Shown here piece by piece: positions 7,618-14,618 of a DNA stretch of 26,191 nucleotides. Location: positions 1-26,191 of the forward strand of contig CALEUL010000040.1 in NCBI GenBank assembly GCA_937921035.1, in the 5' to 3' direction. Both the position numbers and the translations under genes were made by a program. The stretch is from an uncultured Porphyromonadaceae bacterium (lineage in GTDB: Bacteria; Bacteroidota; Bacteroidia; Bacteroidales; Muribaculaceae). Below the pieces are notes generated by a model. That model made no database searches. It was not told the origin of the DNA and saw only the letters and a program-made list of their open reading frames with translations. Numbering within the stretch: position 1 is the first letter of the stretch; every line of letters begins with the position of its first letter.

Positions 7618-9192
7618 TCATGCTTTGAAACGTGCTGCCACATCGGCGGCAGCGGCTGTCAGTTTCTCGCCCATGTCATCGGTGAGCTGGCCCTTTGCCA
7701 GAGCGTCCATAACGTCCTGGTTCTTGGCGTGCATCAGCTGGAGGAACTGTTGCTCGAATTCGGCCACCTTGGCGATGGGCACATTTTCCAGCAGACCGTG
7801 AACGCCGCAGAAAATCACGGCAATCTCGTCCTCTACAGGCATGGGATGGTACTGCGGCTGTATAAGCAGACGTTCGTTCTTCTGGCCTTTGTCGATAACG
7901 CGGGCGGTAACGGCGTCCATATCGCCGCCGAATTTTGTGAATGCCTCCAGCTCGCGGAACTGAGCCTGGTCGATTTTCAGCGTACCGGCAACCTTCTTCA
8001 TCGACTTCACCTGTGCCGAACCGCCCACACGCGATACGGAGATACCCACATTGATGGCCGGGCGGATACCGCGGTTGAACAGAGCCGTCTCAAGGAAGAT
8101 CTGACCGTCGGTGATGGAGATTACGTTCGTGGGGATGTAAGCCGAAACGTCGCCGGCCTGCGTCTCGATGATAGGAAGCGCTGTAAGCGAGCCACCGGCC
8201 TTCATTATGGGCTTCAGGGCCTCGGGAAGGTCGTTCATCTGCGATGCAACCTCCTGATTGTCGATAATCTTGGCGGCGCGTTCAAGCAGACGGCTGTGGA
8301 GGTAGAAGATATCGCCGGGATAAGCCTCGCGGCCCGAGGGGCGCTTGAGGATAAGCGACACTTCGCGATAGGCAACGGCCTGTTTGGAAAGGTCGTCGTA
8401 TACGATAAGCGCGTCGCGGCCCGTATCACGGAAGAATTCGCCGATGGCGACACCCGCGAAGGGAGCGAAATAGCGCATGGCTGCCGATTCGGAGGCTGTG
8501 GCGGCAACGACTACTGTGTAGTCCAGCGCGCCGTGCTGGCGCAGCGTCTCAACGAGGGCTGCGATAGAGGATGCCTTCTGTCCGATGGCAACATAGATAC
8601 AGTACACGGGCTTGCCTGCGTCAAAGCCCTTGCGCTGGTTGATGATGGTGTCGATGGCAATGGCGGTTTTACCAATCTGACGGTCGCCGATAATCAGCTC
8701 GCGCTGGCCGCGGCCGATGGGCACCATCGAGTCGATTGCCTTCAGGCCCGTCTGCAGAGGCTGCTTTACGGGCTGGCGGTAAATAACGCCGGGAGCCTTG
8801 CGCTCCAGAGGCAGACGGATAAGTTTGCCGGAGATGGGGCCGCGGCCGTCGATGGGTTCGCCGAGGATATTGATGACGCGTCCGAGCAAGCCTTCTCCCA
8901 CAGGGATGGAAGCAATTTCGCCGGTACGGCGCACCGTCATGTTTTCTGTAACTTTGTTGACGTCGTTAAGGAGCACGACGCCAACATTGCTCTCCTCGAG
9001 GTTCATGGCCACGCCCTTGACGCCGTTTTCGAATTCAACAAGCTCGTTGGCACCCACATTGTCGAGGCCGTAGACGTGAGCTACACCGTCGCCTACTTCG
9101 AGGACGGTGCCCACTTCTTCGAAAGCCACCTTCGAGTTGATGTTCTCGAGTTCTTGTTTCAATACCTGTGAAATCTCGCTGGGATTTATCAT
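7618..9192 (-). CDS. atpA: F1 ATP synthase alpha subunit
   Basis: This is the non-catalytic nucleotide-binding subunit of F1, 524 residues. The Walker A motif GDRQIGKT is at 169-176, the Walker B region is ALIVYDD at about 261-267, and the arginine finger lies in SVSRVGG (R388), which completes the catalytic site on the neighbouring beta subunit. The PAINVGISVSRVGGSAQ stretch is the family signature. The ATG is 30 bp after atpH. The position between atpH and atpG matches Bacteroidota ATP synthase operons, where atpD and atpC lead and atpA and atpG close the operon. Confidence 0.98.
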   Translation of the reverse strand: MINPSEISQVLKQELENINSKVAFEEVGTVLEVGDGVAHVYGLDNVGANELVEFENGVKGVAMNLEESNVGVVLLNDVNKVTENMTVRRTGEIASIPVGEGLLGRVINILGEPIDGRGPISGKLIRLPLERKAPGVIYRQPVKQPLQTGLKAIDSMVPIGRGQRELIIGDRQIGKTAIAIDTIINQRKGFDAGKPVYCIYVAIGQKASSIAALVETLRQHGALDYTVVVAATASESAAMRYFAPFAGVAIGEFFRDTGRDALIVYDDLSKQAVAYREVSLILKRPSGREAYPGDIFYLHSRLLERAAKIIDNQEVASQMNDLPEALKPIMKAGGSLTALPIIETQAGDVSAYIPTNVISITDGQIFLETALFNRGIRPAINVGISVSRVGGSAQVKSMKKVAGTLKIDQAQFRELEAFTKFGGDMDAVTARVIDKGQKNERLLIQPQYHPMPVEDEIAVIFCGVHGLLENVPIAKVAEFEQQFLQLMHAKNQDVMDALAKGQLTDDMGEKLTAAAADVAARFKA

Positions 9193-9222
9193 TGTGCGTA
9201 TTGCTTTCTGAGGGTTTTGTAA

Positions 9223-9771
9223 TTATTTGACCAGACTTAGGCGCAATTGTTTCAATTCATTGCTTACCGAAGCGTCCAGACGCTCCGAATTAACCGAGAC
9301 GGTGAAACCGCCGATAAGAGATGGATCGACCGTATAGTCGAATTCCATAGTTCCTTTGCCGATATGCTTGGCAATTATATTTTCCAACCGCAATTTCTCC
9401 TGCTCGCCCAATGGCGCCGCGCTGCTTACGCGCACAAGATAAATCTGGTGCTTTGCGCGGTACAGGTTCACAAAAGCTATGGCTATATCGCGAGCCATGC
9501 CCATGCGCCCGTTCTTTTCCAGCAGGCGGAGGAAATCTTCGTAAGTCTTGTCGGGAGTGGCACCGGCGCCGCAGACGGCTGCTGTGAGCAGCCTGGTCTT
9601 GTCGGCGTCGCCGACGAAGGGATTGGCCACAGTGGCGCTGAGGCCGGGCGTCTGTGCGAATGCCGCGGCAAGGCGCCCCATGAGGCTGTAGAGCTGGTCG
9701 TTTTCCGACCGCTCTTCTCCCACCTCATAGAGGGCTTTGGCGTAGCGACGTGGTATCAGGCCTTGATCCAT
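9223..9771 (-). CDS. atpH: F1 ATP synthase delta subunit
   Basis: This subunit connects the top of the alpha/beta hexamer to the peripheral b-subunit stalk, so that F1 does not spin with the rotor. It has 182 residues. The N-terminal PRRYAKALYEVGEE is the usual helical-domain opening, and the C-terminal stretch DPSLIGGFTVSVNSERLDASV is the family signature. It starts 6 bp after atpF, suggesting translational coupling of the two stator proteins, and is followed by atpA after 30 bp. Confidence 0.95.
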   Translation of the reverse strand: MDQGLIPRRYAKALYEVGEERSENDQLYSLMGRLAAAFAQTPGLSATVANPFVGDADKTRLLTAAVCGAGATPDKTYEDFLRLLEKNGRMGMARDIAIAFVNLYRAKHQIYLVRVSSAAPLGEQEKLRLENIIAKHIGKGTMEFDYTVDPSLIGGFTVSVNSERLDASVSNELKQLRLSLVK

Positions 9772-9777
9772 AACGCT

Positions 9778-10278
9778 TTACTTGTGGTTTTCTTCTATCT
9801 GATCCAGCAGGCTGTCGACCAATTTTGTCTGTGCGGCATCCTCCTTCATCTGATTATGGACAATCTTGCCTGCGATTTCGAGGGCAAACTCGCTCACCTG
9901 GTTGCGGAACTGGGCCTGCGCTTCCTTCTGCTGCTGCTGAATCTGAAGTTTGGCGTTTTCCATAACCTTGGCGGCTTCCGTCTGTGCGGCCGAGCGTGCC
10001 TGTTCGATAATCTGTGTCTTCATCTTGTCGGCCTCGCGCAGAATGTCGGCTTGCTGGCGGCGTGCGTCATCGAGGTATTTCTCGGCGTCGCTGCGCGCGT
10101 TGTCAAGCTGCGCTTTGGCCTCCTGGGCGTATTCCACCCCCTTGTCGATGAGGTCGGCTCGACTGTCGACGGTCTTGAGGATGATAGGCCAGGCAAATTT
10201 CCACAATGCGAGGAAAAGGATGCCGAAGGCTATGAACATCCAGAATACAAGACCGAAATCGGGCGTGAATAGTTCCAT
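9778..10278 (-). CDS. atpF: Fo ATP synthase b subunit
   Basis: This is the stator stalk, 166 residues. One N-terminal membrane helix (about 8-34, LVFWMFIAFGILFLALWKF) is followed by a long charged helix rich in Ala, Glu, Lys and Gln with no proline, expected to form the dimeric coiled coil that binds delta. Only one b gene is present, so a homodimer is expected. It begins 24 bp after atpE and ends 6 bp before atpH. Length and architecture are ordinary. Confidence 0.95.
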   Translation of the reverse strand: MELFTPDFGLVFWMFIAFGILFLALWKFAWPIILKTVDSRADLIDKGVEYAQEAKAQLDNARSDAEKYLDDARRQQADILREADKMKTQIIEQARSAAQTEAAKVMENAKLQIQQQQKEAQAQFRNQVSEFALEIAGKIVHNQMKEDAAQTKLVDSLLDQIEENHK

Positions 10279-10302
10279 TAAAGGGGCTGATTTACGGGTG
10301 GA

Positions 10303-10545
10303 TTAGAGGAAGAGGCAGAGGGCGCAGACAATAACGGCGAAGAGTGCCACACCTTCTACGAGGGCTGCGATAACAATCATGTTGCTTCGGATATCGCCGG
10401 CGGCTTCGGGCTGGCGGGCGATGGCTTCCATTGCGGAGGCACCGATCTTACCGATACCGATACCTGCGCCGATTGCTGCGATTGCTGCGCCGAGGCTGGC
10501 GCCGAGACCCAATACGGGTGCGAGTGCTGCTAATACTCCAAACAT
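10303..10545 (-). CDS. atpE: Fo ATP synthase c subunit (proton-type)
   Basis: This is the rotor-ring proteolipid, 80 residues, two membrane helices joined by the polar loop ARQPEA. The ion-carrying carboxylate is Glu64 in ALVEGVALF. Aligned by eye to the sodium-type c subunit of Ilyobacter, the sodium ligands are replaced: Ile31 stands where Gln32 would be, and Gly65 where Ser66 would be. This predicts H+ rather than Na+ coupling. Helix 1 is glycine-rich (GAGIGIGKIG), which allows tight ring packing. The gene is preceded by a 38-nt A/T-rich leader, and c must be made in several-fold excess over the other Fo subunits. Confidence 0.97.
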   Translation of the reverse strand: MFGVLAALAPVLGLGASLGAAIAAIGAGIGIGKIGASAMEAIARQPEAAGDIRSNMIVIAALVEGVALFAVIVCALCLFL

Positions 10546-10583
10546 AGTTGTGATATTTTTAAGGTTACTTATTATTGATTACA
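10546..10583 (-). promoter_or_regulatory. A/T-rich translation leader of atpE
   Basis: The 38 nt between the atpB stop and the atpE ATG are about 79% A/T (8 G or C), the longest spacer inside the ATP synthase block. No Shine-Dalgarno sequence is visible. In Bacteroidota, A-rich unstructured leaders favour initiation, so this may help raise c-subunit output relative to a and b. The role is inferred from composition only. Confidence 0.4.
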
Positions 10584-11699
10584 TTAAACAAGGGTGTCGG
10601 CTATCTGGCGGCCGACGTCGCCTTTATGCCCGGCCAGCTCTTTTTCTTCCTCATGCTCGTGCGCGAGGCCGATAAAGATGGTGGACAGCATCGTGAATAC
10701 ATACGCCTGGATAAAACTTACCAGAACGTCGATAAGAAGCATAAAGATGGAGAAGATAAGCGATATCACCGTGGCGCCGCCTCCCGCTACCGGGCTGATT
10801 GCCGAGAAGATGAAGATAAGCAGCGTTAGAGTTATCACAATCATGTGGCCGCCCATCATATTGGCGAAAAGACGGATTGTGAGGGCCGCCGGCTTGGTGA
10901 ACATGCCAAAAATCTCTATAACGGGCATAATGGGGAGGGGACATTTAAGCCACAGGGGAACGTCGGGCCAGAAAATCTCCTTCCAGTAATGCTTGTTTGC
11001 AAAAAGGTTCGTGGCTACGAACGTGCAGATAGACAGCACAAGTGTTACCGCGATATTGCCGGTAAGGTTGGCGCCGCCGGGGAACACTACAATCAGTCCC
11101 ATCAGGTTCATAACCAGTATGAAGAAGAACACCGTCATGAGGTACGGGGCGAAACGGCGAGCGTTATGCCCAAGGATTGGCTTCACAACACCGTCGTATA
11201 CAAACGTTACACAGGCCTCGATGCCACCCAGACCCTTGCGTGGAGCCTTGAAACCGTTGCGGCGGTGAAAAGCCGCCAGCCATAGCATGAGGCCCCCGAC
11301 AATAAGAACGGTGATGAACAGCGCACAAACGTTCTTGGTTATGGAGAAATCCCACGGACGGATCTCACCCTGCGGTGTTACTGCCACAATCTTGCCGCTG
11401 TGCTTGCTTTCCGGTCCGCCGATAACAAAGGTAACGCCATTGTCGGTATACTCCTGGCCATGTTCCAGCCGGGCCGACGAAAAGCAGTGCCACGTGCCGT
11501 CGCAGTAAAGGATTACGGGCAGGGGAATGCGGTGATGATGGTCGAACGGCACTTCCCAGCCGTAGCCGTCGAGCAGGTGCTCGAACATCAGCTCCTTTGG
11601 ATTCAGGGCCGAAGCGCTGTCAGAGGATTCCGACGCACGGGCTGTGCCGCCGATGACGGCCACCAGCAGAAGAAGAAGGATAAGTTTTATGCGCTTCAT
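10584..11699 (-). CDS. atpB: Fo ATP synthase a subunit, long exported N-terminus
   Basis: This is the stator channel subunit that conducts ions to and from the c-ring. The essential arginine is R276 in LTIRLFANMMGGH, and the C-terminal helices carry the usual SFIQAYVFTMLS motif. With the ATG at 11699 the protein has 371 residues, about 100 more than E. coli AtpB. The extra part is a signal peptide (about 1-22) plus a soluble segment (about 23-118) containing DHHHR at 53-57, which should lie in the periplasm. This N-terminal extension is common in Bacteroidota. A longer reading frame starting at 11738 would overlap atpC by 26 bp and bury the signal peptide, so I rejected it. It starts 13 bp after atpC. 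Confidence 0.95.
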   Translation of the reverse strand: MKRIKLILLLLLVAVIGGTARASESSDSASALNPKELMFEHLLDGYGWEVPFDHHHRIPLPVILYCDGTWHCFSSARLEHGQEYTDNGVTFVIGGPESKHSGKIVAVTPQGEIRPWDFSITKNVCALFITVLIVGGLMLWLAAFHRRNGFKAPRKGLGGIEACVTFVYDGVVKPILGHNARRFAPYLMTVFFFILVMNLMGLIVVFPGGANLTGNIAVTLVLSICTFVATNLFANKHYWKEIFWPDVPLWLKCPLPIMPVIEIFGMFTKPAALTIRLFANMMGGHMIVITLTLLIFIFSAISPVAGGGATVISLIFSIFMLLIDVLVSFIQAYVFTMLSTIFIGLAHEHEEEKELAGHKGDVGRQIADTLV

Positions 11700-11712
11700 C
11701 GTAGATTGCCTG

Positions 11713-11949
11713 TTAATAAACACACACCGTAACCACATTACTGTCTATGTCCGCAATACCCCCGGTAATGCCGGTGGCCTGTTCGGCGCCCGCTGCATCG
11801 GTGTAGCGCACCGTGCCTGCGGAAAGGGTGGAAAGCAGCGAGGCATGGTTGCGCAGCACGGTGAATTCACCCATGCTGCCCGGCAGCGTTACCTGCTGCA
11901 CCTCTCCGGTGTAGAGGACCGCGTCGGCGGATATGATTTTCAGTGTCAT
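11713..11949 (-). CDS. atpC: F1 ATP synthase epsilon subunit, C-terminal domain absent
   Basis: Epsilon attaches gamma to the c-ring. This protein has only 78 residues and keeps just the N-terminal beta-sandwich (MTLKIISADAVLYTGEV, LPGSMGEFTVLRNHASLL, GITGGIADIDSNVVTV). The C-terminal helical hairpin present in most bacterial epsilon subunits (total about 130-140 residues) is missing. That hairpin inhibits ATP hydrolysis in E. coli and Bacillus, so this enzyme must limit wasteful hydrolysis by some other means, if at all. Short epsilons are known in Bacteroidota, so this is lineage-typical rather than a broken gene. It lies 18 bp after atpD and 13 bp before atpB; there is no extra gene between atpC and atpB. 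Confidence 0.94.
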   Translation of the reverse strand: MTLKIISADAVLYTGEVQQVTLPGSMGEFTVLRNHASLLSTLSAGTVRYTDAAGAEQATGITGGIADIDSNVVTVCVY

Positions 11950-11967
11950 GGCTGGTTGTTCAGATTA

Positions 11968-13470
11968 TCATTTCACTTCGGCAAGAAGTTTCTTGCCTTT
12001 CTCGATAGCATCGTCGATTGTACCCACATTCAGGAACGCCTGTTCGGGGTATTCGTCCATTTCGCCGGACAGAATCATCTTGAAGCCGCGTATAGTCTCG
12101 CTCAGAGGCACCATTACGCCCGGAAGACCGGTAAACTGCTCGGCCACATGGAACGGCTGCGACAGGAAACGCTGGGCGCGGCGCGCGCGGGCAACAACAA
12201 GCTTGTCGTCATCCGAAAGCTCGTCAACGCCAAGGATAGCGATAATATCCTGAAGCTCGTTATATTTCTGCAGCAGCTGCTTAACGGCCTGTGCGGTGTT
12301 ATAGTGCTCCTCGCCGATGATATTGGGGTCGAGAATTCGCGATGTAGATTCCAGAGGATCGACGGCGGGATAAATACCAAGCTCTGTAATCTTACGGCTG
12401 AGCACCGTCGTAGCGTCAAGGAAGTTGAACGTTGTGGCGGGAGCCGGGTCCGTAAGGTCGTCGGCAGGCACATAGATTGCCTGTACAGAGGTGATGGAGC
12501 CGTTCTTGGTAGAAGTGATTCGTTCCTGCAATGCACCCATTTCCGAAGCAAGAGTAGGCTGATAACCTACGGCCGAGGGCATACGGCCAAGAAGTGCCGA
12601 CACCTCGGAACCGGCCTGGGTGAAACGGAAGATATTGTCGATGAACAGCAGCACGTCCTTGCCGCCGCTGCCCTGATCGCGGAACTGCTCGGCAACGGTA
12701 AGGCCCGAAAGAGCCACACGCAGACGCGCGCCCGGCGGTTCGTTCATCTGACCGAACACCAGCGTTGCCTGACTGTCCTTGAGTTTGTCTTTGTCAACGT
12801 CGGCAAGGTTCCACTCGCCGCGTTCCATGCCTTCGGCAAATTTATCGCCGTATTTGATTACGCCGCTCTCAATCATCTCGCGAAGCAGGTCGTTGCCTTC
12901 TCGGGTACGTTCACCAACACCGGTGAACACCGAGAAGCCGTCATGGCCCTTGGCGATATTGTTGATAAGCTCCATAATCAGCACGGTTTTGCCTACGCCG
13001 GCGCCACCGAAAAGGCCGATTTTACCGCCCTTGCTGTAAGGCTCGAGCAAGTCGATTACCTTGATGCCCGTAGAAAGGATTTCGGTACCTATCGTAAGGT
13101 CCTCGAATTCGGGAGCGGGCTGGTGAATAGGACGCATGTTCTCGTGCTTGAGAGGCTCGAGCTTGTCGATAGCCTCGCCTACCACGTTGAGCAGACGGCC
13201 TTTAACCTGTTCGCCGGTGGGAACAGCGATAGGGCGTTCGAGGTTGACAACGGGCATGCCGCGGCGAAGGCCGTCGGTACTTTCCATTGCAACGCAGCGC
13301 ACTGTGTCCTCGCCGATGTGCTGCTCAACTTCAAGAATAACTTCGCCGCCTTCCGGACGGTCGATCTTTAATGCGGTATATATGGGCGGTATCACGTTGT
13401 CTTCACCTTCGAAGATAACGTCGATAACAGGTCCAATCACCTGGGCTATTTTGCCTTTGATGTCGCTCAT
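11968..13470 (-). CDS. atpD: F1 ATP synthase beta subunit (catalytic)
   Basis: This is the catalytic subunit of F1, 500 residues. The Walker A motif GGAGVGKT is at 155-162, the catalytic glutamate E187 sits in GVGERTREGNDL, and the Walker B region is DVLLFIDNIFRFTQAGSEV. Near the C-terminus the lever that touches gamma reads DELSDDD rather than DELSEED, a conservative change. It is the first gene of the ATP synthase block and starts just 22 bp after the stop of nuoH, with no TAnnTTTG promoter element in the gap. This is the point where the complex I gene order is interrupted. Confidence 0.98.
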   Translation of the reverse strand: MSDIKGKIAQVIGPVIDVIFEGEDNVIPPIYTALKIDRPEGGEVILEVEQHIGEDTVRCVAMESTDGLRRGMPVVNLERPIAVPTGEQVKGRLLNVVGEAIDKLEPLKHENMRPIHQPAPEFEDLTIGTEILSTGIKVIDLLEPYSKGGKIGLFGGAGVGKTVLIMELINNIAKGHDGFSVFTGVGERTREGNDLLREMIESGVIKYGDKFAEGMERGEWNLADVDKDKLKDSQATLVFGQMNEPPGARLRVALSGLTVAEQFRDQGSGGKDVLLFIDNIFRFTQAGSEVSALLGRMPSAVGYQPTLASEMGALQERITSTKNGSITSVQAIYVPADDLTDPAPATTFNFLDATTVLSRKITELGIYPAVDPLESTSRILDPNIIGEEHYNTAQAVKQLLQKYNELQDIIAILGVDELSDDDKLVVARARRAQRFLSQPFHVAEQFTGLPGVMVPLSETIRGFKMILSGEMDEYPEQAFLNVGTIDDAIEKGKKLLAEVK

Positions 13471-13492
13471 GGCTTATTGGTTGTTTCTTGGT

Positions 13493-14569
13493 TTAGAAGT
13501 GCCAGTTATTGATGATGATAAGTACCATCAGAACCAGGTTCACCAGGTTGATGGGAAGAAGGTATTTCCATTCCAGTGAAAGCAGCTGGTCGATTCGCAG
13601 ACGGGGGAACGTCCATTTGAACCAGATGATGATGAAAGAGAGAAGGATGGCCTTGCCGATGAACCATACAACCGAGGGGATGTAGTCCATGATGGCGTTG
13701 AAAGTATCCCATCCGGGGATATGCAGGGGCATCCAGCCGCCGAAGAACAGCAGTGCTGCAACGCCCGACACAATAAAGAGGTTAAGATATTCGGCCAGAT
13801 AGAAGAAGCCGAAATGCATACCTGAATATTCGGTGTGATAGCCGGCGGTAAGCTCACTCTCGGCCTCGGGAAGGTCGAACGGGCCGCGGTTGGTTTCGGC
13901 GGTACCGGCGATCATATATATCACAAAGGCTATAAGAGCCGGAATGTGGCCCTTGAAGATAAACCACAGATCGCTCTGCTGCTCTACTATACCCGTTACC
14001 GACATTGTGCCGGCGAGGCATACCATCGTTATTACCGACAGTCCGACAGACAGCTCGTAGCTGACCATCTGGGCGCCGGAACGCAGAGAACCGATAAGGG
14101 TGAATTTGTTATTGGACGACCATCCGGCCAACAGGATTCCCAGCACGCCGATAGAACTTACAGCGATAAGGAAGAAGATGCCGATGTTGAAGTCGATTAT
14201 CTGCAGACCGTTGCCCCACGGCAGCACGGCGAATGCCAGCATAGACGCGATGATTACCAGATAAGGTGCCAGCGCGAACAGGAACTGGTCTACATGGTTT
14301 AGGTGGATAATCTCCTTGATGAGCATCTTGAACATGTCGGCGAAACTCTGGAGAAGGCCCCAGGGGCCCACACGGTCGGGACCAAGGCGGCACTGGAAGG
14401 CAGCGCAGAGCTTACGCTCGTAATAAATGTAGAAGAGAGCCAGCAGTGCGTAGACAAGGAGCAGTCCGACGCCTACAAGCAGACACTCCACCGTTACGGA
14501 GAGCCAGCCGGGCATAATGGAACGCAGCGAGCTGTCCAGCCAAGAGGTTATATAGGAAAAATCCTGCAT
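13493..14569 (-). CDS. nuoH: NADH-quinone oxidoreductase subunit H
   Basis: This membrane subunit of complex I forms the quinone chamber at the junction of the peripheral and membrane arms. It has 358 residues and about eight predicted helices. The signature regions are YYERKLCAAFQCRLGPDRVGPWG (split as seen at about 49-71) and GPFDLPEAESELTAGYHTEY, whose acidic residues line the proton path near the quinone site. The gene follows nuoCD after a 49-bp A-rich spacer. In most genomes nuoI comes next; here the eight ATP synthase genes are placed between nuoH and nuoI. Confidence 0.97.
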   Translation of the reverse strand: MQDFSYITSWLDSSLRSIMPGWLSVTVECLLVGVGLLLVYALLALFYIYYERKLCAAFQCRLGPDRVGPWGLLQSFADMFKMLIKEIIHLNHVDQFLFALAPYLVIIASMLAFAVLPWGNGLQIIDFNIGIFFLIAVSSIGVLGILLAGWSSNNKFTLIGSLRSGAQMVSYELSVGLSVITMVCLAGTMSVTGIVEQQSDLWFIFKGHIPALIAFVIYMIAGTAETNRGPFDLPEAESELTAGYHTEYSGMHFGFFYLAEYLNLFIVSGVAALLFFGGWMPLHIPGWDTFNAIMDYIPSVVWFIGKAILLSFIIIWFKWTFPRLRIDQLLSLEWKYLLPINLVNLVLMVLIIINNWHF

Positions 14570-14618
14570 AGTGCTTATATTACTTTTTTTTGCGGTTTTC
14601 TGATTGGTCTTTGGCTAC

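Noticed and set aside
7729..9171. A 480-codon open frame on the plus strand opposite atpA
   Set aside because: atpA is complete on the minus strand; the plus frame shows no domain and arises from codon bias.
10303..10545. Sodium-dependent ATP synthase
   Set aside because: The positions of the sodium ligands hold Ile31 and Gly65, so only the proton-carrying Glu64 is conserved.
11644..13371. A 575-codon open frame on the plus strand opposite atpC and atpD
   Set aside because: It crosses two certain genes in antisense and resembles no family.
6700..13470. ATP synthase block as a recently acquired mobile island
   Set aside because: No integrase, transposase, target duplication, inverted repeat or tRNA flanks it; gene order and subunit features are the ordinary Bacteroidota type and I see no change in composition.
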